Assembly (NCBI GenBank): GCA_036394195.1
Contig: DASWFO010000118.1
Location: 1 to 42,289 of the forward strand
Reading direction: 5' to 3'
Length of the DNA: 42,289 bases
Source of the DNA: DATJPD01 sp036394195
GTDB lineage: Bacteria; Pseudomonadota; Alphaproteobacteria; CACIAM-22H2
Positions within the stretch are counted from its first letter, which is position 1. The number at the start of each line of letters is the position of its first letter. Below, piece after piece: positions 16,571 through 24,229 of this stretch. The notes under the pieces were generated by a model. That model saw nothing but the letters and a program-made list of their open reading frames with translations. It searched no databases and was not told the origin of the DNA. The translations under genes were made by a program, and so were the position numbers.

Positions 16571-17598
16571 CAGGCGGCGATGTCCCTGGCGATGGCGGCG
16601 CGGTCGAGGCCTTTGCGGCCGATGATCACGAGGGCGCTGCGGCGCGCTTCGCCGGGGCGCCACGGCCGGTCGAAATAGCGGTCGAGCCGTGGTCCCACGC
16701 CTTGCACCGCGAGTCGCATCGGCTTGCCCGGCACGTCGAGGAAGCCTTTCACGCGCAGGATGTCGTGCGCCGCGACGATGTCGCTGATGCGCAGCGCCAG
16801 CGCGTCGGGATCGGCGACCGCGCCCAGGCTCAGCGCGAAGCTCTCGAAATCGTCGTGGTCGTGCTCGCCTTCGAGGTCGGCGTGCGAGGGTCGGTTGGCG
16901 AGATCGTCTTCGGCCGCCGCGTCCAACCCCAGCAGGACCTTGGGATCGACGGCGCCGAACCGCGTCGTCACCAGCTTGGCGCCAGGCCGCAATCGCGCCT
17001 CGATGCCGCTGCGCACCGCGATGAGCGCCGGCTCGGCGAGGAGGTCGGCCTTGTTCAGCACGACCAGATCGGCGCAGTGCAGCTGGTCCGTGAACACCTC
17101 GTCCAGCGGATTGTCGTGGTCGAGGCTGGGATCGGCCGCGCGCTGCGCCGCCACGGCTGCGGGATCATCTGCAAAACGCCCGGCGGCGACGGCGGCGGCA
17201 TCGATCACCGCGATCACGCCGTCGACGGTCACCCGCGAGCGCACCTCGGGCCACGCAAACGCTTTGACGAGCGGCTTGGGCAGGGCCAGTCCGGAGGTCT
17301 CGATCACGATGTGGTCGGGCGGGATGGCGCGGGCGAGCAGCTTCTCGATGGTCGGCAGGAAGTCGTCGGCGACCGTGCAGCAGATGCAGCCGTTCGCGAG
17401 CTCGATCACGTCGTCCTCGCGGCAGCCCGGGATCGCGCAGCCGAGCAGGATCTCACGGTCGACGCCGAGCTCGCCGAACTCGTTGATCACCAGCGCCAGC
17501 CGCGCGCCGTTGGCCTTGCCGACGAGGTGCCGGACCAGGCTGGTCTTCCCGGCCCCCAGGAAGCCGGTGATGATGGTCGTGGGAATGCGTGGCGTCAT
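16570..17598 (-). CDS. cobW: CobW-type metal GTPase
   Basis: The 342-residue G3E-family GTPase has a P-loop in TTIITGFLGAGKTSLVRHL (residues 7-25), the metal-binding GCICC (70-74) and the NKAD guanine-specificity motif. A histidine-acid stretch, GEHDHDDFES, precedes the C-terminal CobW domain. CobW proteins are thought to deliver cobalt to the corrin pathway. Its position directly upstream of and overlapping cobN fits that role. The ATG at 17598 overlaps the cobP stop (ATGA). A different metal specificity, such as zinc, is possible within the family, but the locus argues for cobalt. Confidence 0.94.
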   Translation of the reverse strand: MTPRIPTTIITGFLGAGKTSLVRHLVGKANGARLALVINEFGELGVDREILLGCAIPGCREDDVIELANGCICCTVADDFLPTIEKLLARAIPPDHIVIETSGLALPKPLVKAFAWPEVRSRVTVDGVIAVIDAAAVAAGRFADDPAAVAAQRAADPSLDHDNPLDEVFTDQLHCADLVVLNKADLLAEPALIAVRSGIEARLRPGAKLVTTRFGAVDPKVLLGLDAAAEDDLANRPSHADLEGEHDHDDFESFALSLGAVADPDALALRISDIVAAHDILRVKGFLDVPGKPMRLAVQGVGPRLDRYFDRPWRPGEARRSALVIIGRKGLDRAAIARDIAA

Positions 17599-18182
17599 TG
17601 AGGTATGTCCTTGAGCATGAGAGGAAGACCGGCGGCGACGAAGACGACGCGGTCGGCGACGGCCGCGATCTCCTGGTTGAGCCGCCCGGCGTGATCGCGG
17701 AACGCGCGCGCCAACGCGTTCTCGGGCACGATACCGAGCCCGACCTCGTTGGCGACCAGCACCGTGGGTGCCGTCAGTGTCGACAGGCGGTCCAGCAACG
17801 CCGCTTGCTCGGTGGACACGTCGCGCCCGGCGAGCAGCAGGTTCGACAGCCACAAGGTCAGGCAGTCGACGAGGATCGGGCGCGCTGCGGCCGCGGCCAG
17901 TGCGCCGGTCAGGTCGAGCGGCGCCTCATGCGTCGTCCAGTTGGCGCCGCGCCGCGCCCGATGGACGCTGATGCGCTCCGCCATCTCGGCGTCGCCGATC
18001 TCGGCGGTCGCGATGTAGGTGGCGGGCCGCCGGCCGACCAGCGCTTCGGCATAGCGGCTCTTGCCGGACCGGGCCCCGCCCAGCACGAGGGTGAGGCGTG
18101 GCAGCGCCGCCGATCCCGCGGACGAGACGGATGGAGATCCCGCGGACGAGACGGATGGAATGGACGATGACATCGAAGCCAA
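17595..18182 (-). CDS. cobP: Adenosylcobinamide kinase / guanylyltransferase
   Basis: The 195-residue protein has P-loop GGARSGKS (residues 35-42) and ISVHRARRGANWTTHE, whose His74 is the likely guanylylated residue. VANEVGLGIVPENALAR is also typical of CobP/CobU. It phosphorylates adenosylcobinamide and converts it to the GDP form. The best start is TTG at 18182: GGAGG at 18191-18195 is eight bases away, whereas the ATG at 18173 is 17 away. Codons 9-24 are a perfect tandem duplication encoding PSVSSAGS twice, ahead of the conserved domain. It is first in the riboswitch-controlled operon. Confidence 0.95.
   Translation of the reverse strand: MASMSSSIPSVSSAGSPSVSSAGSAALPRLTLVLGGARSGKSRYAEALVGRRPATYIATAEIGDAEMAERISVHRARRGANWTTHEAPLDLTGALAAAAARPILVDCLTLWLSNLLLAGRDVSTEQAALLDRLSTLTAPTVLVANEVGLGIVPENALARAFRDHAGRLNQEIAAVADRVVFVAAGLPLMLKDIPQ
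18104..18158 (-). repeat. 24-base in-frame tandem duplication in cobP
   Basis: Two adjacent identical 24-base units lie within this interval. Each encodes PSVSSAGS on the minus strand. They fall in the non-conserved N-terminal leader of CobP and keep the frame, consistent with a recent slippage duplication. Confidence 0.8.
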
Positions 18183-18190
18183 GCGACGTT

Positions 18191-18195
18191 CCTCC
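18191..18195 (-). promoter_or_regulatory. Ribosome-binding site fixing the TTG start of cobP
   Basis: GGAGG on the minus strand lies eight bases before TTG 18182 and 17 before ATG 18173, favouring the TTG. An adjacent GGGAGG is complementary to CCTCCC at the 3' edge of the riboswitch aptamer (about 18242-18247), which could allow sequestration. Confidence 0.6.
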
Positions 18196-18233
18196 CTCCG
18201 AGGACGTGAGTGAACCAGGCGCCGCGGTGGCGA

Positions 18234-18403
18234 CGCGCTTCCGGGAGGTCTCCTGGCTCGGGGTCAGGGATCGCGACCGCCTTCCCGACGCCTCGAAAGC
18301 GTCAGTGGCGATGTGGCCGCGATCTCGCCGCTTACAGTTGCGGGGGCAGCGCCGGAGTGGCGGGTCTCCCCGCGTCACCGGCTTCCCTGTCCGGAAAGCG
18401 CGG
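18234..18403 (-). ncRNA. Cobalamin riboswitch
   Basis: The minus strand carries the class signatures in order. GGGAAGCCGGTG is near 18384-18373. GCCCCCGCAACTGTAAGCGG, around 18346-18328, is the conserved internal block. The B12 box GCCACTG is at 18309-18303, then CGGGAAGGCG, CCCTGA and GAGCCAGGAGACCT. The ends close with a P1 stem: 18391-18402 pairs with 18234-18244, one base bulged. It lies 52 bases upstream of the TTG of cobP and should repress cobP-cobW-cobN-cobO-cobQ when adenosylcobalamin is abundant. No terminator with a T-run is seen, so control of translation is likelier. Confidence 0.95.
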
Positions 18404-18428
18404 CGACCTTAGCATGTGATGGAAGGGC

Positions 18429-18456
18429 GGCATAGGGCGCGATCGGATAGCGCCAA
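18429..18456 (-). promoter_or_regulatory. Candidate promoter for the riboswitch transcript
   Basis: TTGGCG (complement of 18451-18456) and TATGCC (complement of 18429-18434) are 16 bases apart and would start RNA near 18422, just before the aptamer. The -10 box is poor, so this is tentative. Confidence 0.25.
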
Positions 18457-18466
18457 GCTGTCCGGA

Positions 18467-19126
18467 TCAGACGGCCGGCTGATTGACCACGCCGATTCGC
18501 CAGCCATGGCCCGCACCCGGTCCGTCGACGTGATCGACCCGCGTCAGCGACAGCGGATCGATGGAAAACGCCAACGCCGCCTCGGGATTGAGGTCGAGCG
18601 CGAACGCGAGCGCTGCGCGGATCGACCCGCCATGCGCCACGGCGACGATGTCCCGGCCGGCATGCATGCGGTTGAGGCGCGTCACCGCCGCGGACACGCG
18701 CGCGATCACGTCGACGAAGCTCTCGCCGCCGGGCGGGACCTCATGCGCCGGCGCCAGCCAGAAGCGGTGATTGGGCATGGCGGCACTCGACAGGCCGAAG
18801 GCGCCGATCTCGGCATAGGTCAGGCCCTGCCACTGGCCGAAATGCTGCTCCATCAGGTCGCGCTCGAGCGCCATCTGCGGCTTGTCGGCCGATGCCGCGG
18901 CGGCATGGATGGCGGCGGCGGTCAGCTGCGTGCGTTGCAAGGTGGTGGCGATCCACACCGCCTCCTTAGGCAGTCTCGCTGCAAGGGCGTGGAAGCTCGG
19001 CTCGTGGGAGGTGTCGCAGTCCATGTCGCGCTGGCCGTAGCAGCGCTGCTCGGGGTTCGGGACCGGCGCGTGCCGGATCCACCACCAGCGGGTGACGATC
19101 GTGTTCGATTCTTTGGTCTCGGTCAT
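18467..19126 (-). CDS. cobC: Histidine phosphatase, probable alpha-ribazole phosphatase
   Basis: The 219-residue protein belongs to the phosphoglycerate-mutase-like histidine phosphatases. RHAP has the phospho-acceptor His19 (RHAP in place of the commoner RHG), and AHGGSIRAAL holds the second histidine, His165. YGQRDMDCD and FGQWQGLTYAE fit the CobC branch, which removes phosphate from alpha-ribazole phosphate or adenosylcobalamin phosphate. The ATG overlaps the cobS stop (ATGA), and this coupling is the main argument for the cobalamin role over a general phosphatase. Confidence 0.82.
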   Translation of the reverse strand: MTETKESNTIVTRWWWIRHAPVPNPEQRCYGQRDMDCDTSHEPSFHALAARLPKEAVWIATTLQRTQLTAAAIHAAAASADKPQMALERDLMEQHFGQWQGLTYAEIGAFGLSSAAMPNHRFWLAPAHEVPPGGESFVDVIARVSAAVTRLNRMHAGRDIVAVAHGGSIRAALAFALDLNPEAALAFSIDPLSLTRVDHVDGPGAGHGWRIGVVNQPAV

Positions 19127-19929
19127 GGCTGGGTCGCGACGGCGGCGAGCAGGATAACCGCTTCCGCGGCTTGTTGGATGGCCCCGAGCACGTCGCCAGT
19201 CTGGCCGCCGATCCGCCGCAGCGCCAGGCGGCCGATCGCGTATGTCGTTCCGGCGACGCCGGCGGCGGCGAGCAGCCCGCCGACTGGCCCGAGGCCGATC
19301 AGTACCGCAGCGCCGCCGATCGCGGCGGCATCGATGGTCATCCGGCGGTTGGGGCGGCCGGCGGCGTGGCCGAGACCGTCGTCGCGCGCCGGCGGCACAT
19401 ACAGCAGGGCCACCGGCAGTACCGCGCGCGATCCGGCGGCCGCGGCGATGAGGGCCAACGCGGCGGTGAACGACTCGTGGAGCTCGGCGACGCAGAGCAC
19501 GCGGAGCCCGATGACGATCACCAGGGCCAGCACGCCGTAGCTGCCGATCCGGCTGTCGCGCATGATGGCAAGCGTTGTCTCGCGGTCGCGGCCGCCGCCG
19601 AATCCATCCGCCGTATCGGCGAGTCCGTCCTCGTGCATGGCACCGGTCACGAGGATCAACGCCCCGATCGCGAGCAGCGCTGCGACCGCGGCCGGCAGAC
19701 CGAGCTCCGCGGCGAGTATGTAGACGATCGCCGCGAGAGCGCCGAGTGCGATGCCGACCAGCGTGAACCCGCGCGGCGCTTCGGCGAGCGGCGTCGCCGA
19801 CTCACGCTCCGTCAGGGGCACGGGAAGCCGGGTCAGGAACGCGGCGGCGATCTTCGTCTCGCGCCACAGCTCGGCCCGCAGGCTGGTGTGCTCGGCGGCG
19901 TGCGACGGATCGGTGTGAGAGTCGGTCAT
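19123..19929 (-). CDS. cobS: Adenosylcobinamide-GDP ribazoletransferase (cobalamin synthase)
   Basis: The 268-residue integral membrane protein has several hydrophobic helices and the CobS signature MHEDGLADTADGFGGG (residues 98-113), whose acidic residues bind the magnesium-nucleotide substrate. FLTRLPVP near the N-terminus is also typical. It joins adenosylcobinamide-GDP to alpha-ribazole in the inner membrane. The first 20 residues are hydrophilic and histidine-containing, outside the domain. This is the pathway CobS/CobV, not the AAA+ cobaltochelatase subunit of the same name. It is divergent from cobT. Confidence 0.95.
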   Translation of the reverse strand: MTDSHTDPSHAAEHTSLRAELWRETKIAAAFLTRLPVPLTERESATPLAEAPRGFTLVGIALGALAAIVYILAAELGLPAAVAALLAIGALILVTGAMHEDGLADTADGFGGGRDRETTLAIMRDSRIGSYGVLALVIVIGLRVLCVAELHESFTAALALIAAAAGSRAVLPVALLYVPPARDDGLGHAAGRPNRRMTIDAAAIGGAAVLIGLGPVGGLLAAAGVAGTTYAIGRLALRRIGGQTGDVLGAIQQAAEAVILLAAVATQP

Positions 19930-19956
19930 GGGGATTTCGCTGGAGATTTGGTGTTG

Positions 19957-19985
19957 GTTATAGGACAGTCCGCGGGATCAGCCAA
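19957..19985 (-). promoter_or_regulatory. Candidate promoter for cobS-cobC
   Basis: On the minus strand TTGGCT (complement of 19980-19985) and TATAAC (complement of 19957-19962) are separated by 17 bases. RNA would start near 19950, about 20 bases before the cobS ATG at 19929. This is one of the best sigma-70-type matches in the window. Confidence 0.55.
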
Positions 19986-20012
19986 TTGAACCTGTGATTT
20001 TGGGGGACCCGC

Positions 20013-21050
20013 ATGCCCGCGCGCACCCAGCCTGCCGCCAATTTCGCCGAAATCCGCGCCCTGCTTTCCGAGTTGCCGGGCCCCGATCTGACGGCGGCGA
20101 CCGCGGCGGCCGCGCGCGAAGCGCAGCTCACCAAGCCGGCGGGTGCCTTGGGTAGGCTGGAGGAGCTGACGGCGTGGCTGACTACCTGGCAGGGCCGCAC
20201 TCCGCCGCGGCTCGATCGGCCGCGTATTTGCGTGTTCGCTGGCAATCACGGCGTTGCCGGGCGGGGCGTGTCGGCCTATCCGGCGGCGGTGACCGCGCAG
20301 ATGGTGAAGAACTTCGCCGCCGGCGGTGCGGCGGTGAATCAGCTCTGCAAGTTCATCGATGCGGATCTGCGCGTCTACGAGATGGCGCTCGATCAGCCGA
20401 CCAAGGATTTCACGCGCGACCCGGCCCTCAGCGAAGAGGAGTGCGCGCGCGCCATGGCCTACGGGATGATGGCAGTCGAGCCGGGCATCGATCTCCTGTG
20501 CCTGGGCGAGATGGGCATCGCCAACACCACCTCGGCGGCGGCACTGTGCCTGGCGCTGTTCGGCGGCGAGGCGGTGGACTGGACCGGCCCCGGCACCGGC
20601 GTCGCCGGCCAGGCGCTGGCCAACAAGGCACGGGTGGTGGCCGAAGGCGTGGCGGCACATAGAAACGCTCTCGCCGATGCGGACGCACTGGAAGTCCTGC
20701 GCCGCCTGGGTGGCCATGAGCTGGCGGCGATCGCCGGTGCCGTCCTGGCGGCGCGGCTGGCGCGGATTCCGGTGGTGCTGGACGGCTTCGCGTGCACGGC
20801 CGCGGCGTCGGTCCTGTGGGCGCTCGATCGCAAGACGCTCGATCATTGCCTGGTCGGCCATGTCTCCGCCGAGCCGGGTCATCGCCGCCTGCTGGCGAAG
20901 CTCGGCAAGGCGCCGCTGCTCGACCTCGGGATGCGGCTTGGCGAAGCGTCCGGTGCGGCCCTCGCGGTGAGTATCCTGAAGGCGGCGCTGGCCTGTCACA
21001 CCGGCATGGCGACCTTTGCCGAAGCCGGCGTCAGCGGCAAGGGCGGCTAG
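20013..21050 (+). CDS. cobT: Nicotinate-nucleotide:dimethylbenzimidazole phosphoribosyltransferase
   Basis: The 345-residue protein is recognisable as CobT (called cobU in some alphaproteobacteria). It has LTKPAGALGRLEEL near residue 33, the conserved FAGNHGVAGRGVSAYP, LCLGEMGIANTTSAAAL and a C-terminal catalytic-Glu region. It makes alpha-ribazole-5-phosphate, the lower ligand precursor. GGGGGA lies five bases upstream of the ATG. It is divergent from cobS, whose product consumes its dephosphorylated product. It ends two bases before the convergent ABC permease stop. BluB, which makes dimethylbenzimidazole, is not in the window. Confidence 0.96.
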   Translation: MPARTQPAANFAEIRALLSELPGPDLTAATAAAAREAQLTKPAGALGRLEELTAWLTTWQGRTPPRLDRPRICVFAGNHGVAGRGVSAYPAAVTAQMVKNFAAGGAAVNQLCKFIDADLRVYEMALDQPTKDFTRDPALSEEECARAMAYGMMAVEPGIDLLCLGEMGIANTTSAAALCLALFGGEAVDWTGPGTGVAGQALANKARVVAEGVAAHRNALADADALEVLRRLGGHELAAIAGAVLAARLARIPVVLDGFACTAAASVLWALDRKTLDHCLVGHVSAEPGHRRLLAKLGKAPLLDLGMRLGEASGAALAVSILKAALACHTGMATFAEAGVSGKGG

Positions 21051-21052
21051 CG

Positions 21053-21895
21053 CTACTCGCCGGTCTGCAGAAGCTGGCCGCGCTTGCGCGCCTGGTAGAA
21101 GGCGATCAGGAACGCCGTCAGCCCGACCGCGATGTAGACCACGTTCAGCAGGAGCGCCGACATCAGGTAGTCCGTGCGGAACACGTGGTCGAGCATAATC
21201 GACCGCATGCCTTCGAACACATAGGTCGGCGGCAGCGCCCAGGAGATCGGCTGCAGCCAGCTGGGCAGGGTCGAGATCGGATAATAAACGCCGCAGATCG
21301 GCGCCAGCACGAAGATCGACGCCCAGGCGAAGCTCTCGGCCGCCAGGCCGAAGCGGATCAGCATGGCGCACATGAGGAGACCGACCGCCCAGCCGGTCAT
21401 CATCAGCACCGCGTAGAAGATCACCAGCGGCAGGCCGATGGCGAAGATTGAGTAGTGGAACAGCGGGATGGCCAGCAGCGCCGACGGCACCACGCCGATC
21501 AGGGAGCGGATCACCGACAGGCCCATCAAGGCAAAGCCGTACTCGGCGGGCCGCAGCGGCGCCACGAACAGGTTGGCGAAGTTCCGCGACCACATCTCCT
21601 CGAGCAGCGACAGCGTCATGCCGAACTGGCCGCGCACCAGCACGTCCCACAGCAGGACGGCGCCGATCAGGAGGCCGCCGGCGCGCAGCACCCACGACGA
21701 CTGGCTGGCGAGGAACGTGTTGATGAAGCCCCAGATCACCATCTGCAGCAGCGGCCAATACATGAGGTCGAAGACGCGGATCCAGGAGCTGCGCATGAGA
21801 TAGATATTGCGCAGCAGCATGGCGCCGATGCGGCGCAGACGGTCGCTGAGCGCGTAGCCGGGCGGGACCGCGGCCGCTCTGCCGATCGCGGTCAT
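21053..21895 (-). CDS. ABC-2 type transporter permease
   Basis: The 280-residue protein has about six hydrophobic helices in the arrangement of ABC-2 export permeases, including the family-like YPISTLPSWLQPISWALPPT segment before the last helix. It should form the channel of an exporter with the ATPase encoded just upstream. The ATG at 21895 overlaps that gene's stop (ATGA); the longer in-frame extension lies inside the ATPase gene. Cargo cannot be read from sequence. Co-transcription behind a sugar-phosphate transferase hints at a glycan or lipid, but drug-type exporters look alike. Confidence 0.85.
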   Translation of the reverse strand: MTAIGRAAAVPPGYALSDRLRRIGAMLLRNIYLMRSSWIRVFDLMYWPLLQMVIWGFINTFLASQSSWVLRAGGLLIGAVLLWDVLVRGQFGMTLSLLEEMWSRNFANLFVAPLRPAEYGFALMGLSVIRSLIGVVPSALLAIPLFHYSIFAIGLPLVIFYAVLMMTGWAVGLLMCAMLIRFGLAAESFAWASIFVLAPICGVYYPISTLPSWLQPISWALPPTYVFEGMRSIMLDHVFRTDYLMSALLLNVVYIAVGLTAFLIAFYQARKRGQLLQTGE

Positions 21896-22677
21896 TGCGC
21901 CGCCTCGGCAGGCTGGCGGCGGTCGCGGGCGATGTCGAGGAACACGTCCTCGAGCGTCTGCCGTCCGTAGCGGGCGATGAGCTCGTCGGGTGCTCCGCGA
22001 TCGACGATGCGGCCGGCCTTCATCATCAGCACGTCCGAGCACAGCCGCTCGACCTCGGCCATGTTGTGCGACGCCAGCAGGATGGAGGCGCCGGTCCCCC
22101 GTGCGTAGCGCTCGAGATAGCTGCGCACCCAGTCGGCCGTGTCGGGATCAAGACTCGCGGTCGGCTCGTCGAGGAGCAGCAGCTCCGGCCGGTTGAGCAG
22201 CGCCTTGGCCAGCGCGATGCGCGTCTTCTGGCCGGACGACAGGCCGCCGGTCTTGCGCTCGAGCAGCTCGGCGAACGCGAGATCCGCCGCGAGCTCGCGG
22301 ATGCGCTCTCCCGGACGCCGCAGGCTGTACAGCAGCCCGAACACCATCAGGTTCTCGCGCACGGTCAGGCGGTGCGGCAGGTCGACATAGGGCGATGAGA
22401 AATTGAGCCGCGGCAGCACGCGGTAGCGATGGCGGAGCATGTCCTCGCCGAGCACCCGGATGGTTCCCGCGGTCGGCACCAGGAGGCCCAGCAGCATCGA
22501 GATGGTTGTCGTCTTGCCCGCACCATTGCCGCCGAGGAGGGCCGTGATCTGGCCGCGCCGCACGGTGAAGCTCACGTCGTCGACGGCGAGAATGGTCTGG
22601 AAGCGCTTGGTGAGGCCCTTTACCTCGATGACGGCGTCGGGCACCGTGCCGTCGCCGGTCGTTTCGGGTGCAGGCAT
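21892..22677 (-). CDS. ABC exporter ATP-binding protein
   Basis: The 261-residue ATPase has Walker A LLGGNGAGKTTT, a signature LSSGQKTRIALAKAL (LSSGQ rather than LSGGQ) and Walker B LLLLDEPTASLDPD, followed by the switch histidine in LASHNMAEVE. It is of the CcmA/ABC-2 exporter type and pairs with the permease downstream, which it overlaps by four bases. It starts seven bases after the stop of the sugar-phosphate transferase, so the three probably share a transcript. Confidence 0.9.
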   Translation of the reverse strand: MPAPETTGDGTVPDAVIEVKGLTKRFQTILAVDDVSFTVRRGQITALLGGNGAGKTTTISMLLGLLVPTAGTIRVLGEDMLRHRYRVLPRLNFSSPYVDLPHRLTVRENLMVFGLLYSLRRPGERIRELAADLAFAELLERKTGGLSSGQKTRIALAKALLNRPELLLLDEPTASLDPDTADWVRSYLERYARGTGASILLASHNMAEVERLCSDVLMMKAGRIVDRGAPDELIARYGRQTLEDVFLDIARDRRQPAEAAQ

Positions 22678-22684
22678 CGCTCGC

Positions 22685-24097
22685 TCAATAGGCGTTGCGG
22701 TTGATCGCCGCGAACGGCGTCAACGCCAGGATCTTGAGATCGAACCAGAACGACCAGTTGTCGATGTAGAAGAGATCGTGCTGGACGCGCTGGCGCATCT
22801 TCTCCGGCGTGTCGGTCTCACCGCGCAGGCCGTTCACCTGCGCCCACCCGGTGATGCCGGGCTTCACGCGGTGGCGGCTCAGGTAGTCGTCGATGACCTT
22901 GGCATATTGCTCGTTGTGCGCCACCGCGTGCGGCCGCGGTCCGACCAGCGACATCTCGCCGCTGATCACGTTGAAGATCTGCGGCAGCTCGTCGAGGCTG
23001 GAGCGGCGGAGCATGCGGCCGATGCGGGTCACGCGCGGGTCGTTGCGCGTCGCCTGCGGCACGACGCTCTCATCCTCGGGCTTGTGATGCATGGTGCGGA
23101 ATTTCCACACCACGATCGCGTTGTTGTTGAACCCGTAGCGCCGCTGCCGGAAGAACACCGGGCCCGGGCTGTCGAGCTTGATCGCCAGCGCGATCACCGC
23201 GAACAGCGGCAGCAGGGCCAGGAGGAGCAGGGCGCCGAGCATCCGGTCCTCGAGATTCTTCAGCACCAGGCTCCAGCCCGACAGCGGCCGCTCCAGCACC
23301 GACAGCATGGGAATGCCGGCCACCGGTTGCACGCCGCGCACCGGCAGGGTCGAACCGACATATTCGGGACACAGCTTCACGTCGTTGGGCAGGACTTTGA
23401 GCTTCTTGATCAGCTCGAGGAGGTAGCTGGTCGATTTCCACGGCACCGCGACCAGGACCTCGTCGACCGGGTAGTCGCGGACCAGGCGCACCAGGTCGTC
23501 GACCGATCCGCGGACCTTGTATCCAACGACACTGTCCGGCAGCCGTTCCCACTCGTCGTCGAACACGCCGATGATGTGATATTGCTGCCGGGCCTGGGTT
23601 TCGATCTGCCGGATCAGGTGCTGCCCCGCGTCGCCGGCGCCGACGATCGCGACGTTGCGGGCCAGCCGGCCGGCACGCCGCCACCCGTCGATCTGCACCA
23701 GGATGAGCAGTCTGATCAGGATGAAGCCGGCAAGGCTGAGCGCGAACCAGCCGATCGCGAAGGCGCGGCTGAACGCCACCGACGTCTGCGTGAAGTACGC
23801 GAGCGCGATCAGCGACAGCATCACCGCCGTCCACGCCATTGACTGCCGCCCGATCTGGAGGGCCAGCCGCGGTAGCTCGTCGAACACATAGAGGCGGGCG
23901 ATCTGGAAATAGATCACCGACAACAGCACCGCGACGATGATGGCGATGACGTAGAGATCGGGAATGTTGACGCTGTCGTGGCGCAGGAAATACGACAACA
24001 CCGCGCCGGCGACGATCACGAACACGTCGGCGGCCCGCAATCCGCCCAGGAGCAGGGTCTGGATATCGGCGGCGGCGACGTGGCGATGAATGGCCAT
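22685..24097 (-). CDS. Undecaprenyl-phosphate sugar-1-phosphate transferase (WcaJ type)
   Basis: The 470-residue protein shows the bacterial polyprenyl glycosylphosphotransferase layout. It has about four N-terminal membrane helices, a Rossmann-like cytoplasmic domain (VAIVGAGDAGQHLI), a further membrane hairpin near residue 280 and the C-terminal catalytic domain. That domain contains VWKFRTMH, RRSSLDELPQIFNV, MSLVGPRPH and KPGITGWAQVNG. It starts repeat-unit assembly by placing a sugar phosphate, often glucose or galactose, on undecaprenyl phosphate. The ATG at 24097 begins at the family N-terminus; longer in-frame starts add a low-complexity leader. It heads an operon with the ABC-2 genes. 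Confidence 0.92.
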   Translation of the reverse strand: MAIHRHVAAADIQTLLLGGLRAADVFVIVAGAVLSYFLRHDSVNIPDLYVIAIIVAVLLSVIYFQIARLYVFDELPRLALQIGRQSMAWTAVMLSLIALAYFTQTSVAFSRAFAIGWFALSLAGFILIRLLILVQIDGWRRAGRLARNVAIVGAGDAGQHLIRQIETQARQQYHIIGVFDDEWERLPDSVVGYKVRGSVDDLVRLVRDYPVDEVLVAVPWKSTSYLLELIKKLKVLPNDVKLCPEYVGSTLPVRGVQPVAGIPMLSVLERPLSGWSLVLKNLEDRMLGALLLLALLPLFAVIALAIKLDSPGPVFFRQRRYGFNNNAIVVWKFRTMHHKPEDESVVPQATRNDPRVTRIGRMLRRSSLDELPQIFNVISGEMSLVGPRPHAVAHNEQYAKVIDDYLSRHRVKPGITGWAQVNGLRGETDTPEKMRQRVQHDLFYIDNWSFWFDLKILALTPFAAINRNAY

Positions 24098-24132
24098 TGG
24101 CGGTGATGCGGGTTCGCTCGGGCCGCGGGCGT

Positions 24133-24152
24133 CGGCCGAAAAATCTCGGCCG
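24133..24152. other. Inverted repeat in the leader of the sugar-phosphate transferase gene
   Basis: A perfect seven-base inverted repeat, CGGCCGA at 24133-24139 and TCGGCCG at 24146-24152, flanks a six-base loop. It lies between the candidate promoter and the start codon, so it could be an operator or a leader hairpin. No matching element was noticed elsewhere. Confidence 0.45.
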
Positions 24153-24170
24153 GCCACGGACTTAGGTGTG

Positions 24171-24199
24171 AGAATAGGGCAATCGCGAGAGTCAGGCAA
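24171..24199 (-). promoter_or_regulatory. Candidate promoter for the sugar-phosphate transferase/ABC-2 operon
   Basis: TTGCCT (complement of 24194-24199) and TATTCT (complement of 24171-24176) have a 17-base spacer on the minus strand. RNA would start near 24164, leaving a leader of about 67 bases that contains the inverted repeat at 24133-24152. Confidence 0.45.
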
Positions 24200-24212
24200 A
24201 GCAAGCTCCGCG

Positions 24213-24229
24213 AGCGCCCGCCGGGCGCT
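24213..24229 (-). terminator. Hairpin after the methyltransferase gene
   Basis: AGCGCCC and GGGCGCT form a perfect seven-base stem with a three-base loop, touching the TAA stop. There is no T-run after it, so it may be a weak terminator or an RNA-stabilising hairpin. Confidence 0.4.

Noticed and set aside
12821..16663. Longer start for cobN adding 31 residues
   Set aside because: The extension lies inside cobW, is Arg/Pro-rich, and the ATG at 16570 gives the conserved CobN N-terminus with the TGATG overlap.
19123..21050. cobS and cobT here as the AAA+ cobaltochelatase subunits that partner CobN
   Set aside because: The products are the membrane cobalamin synthase and the DMB phosphoribosyltransferase, which share those names in a different nomenclature; neither has AAA+ or VWA motifs.
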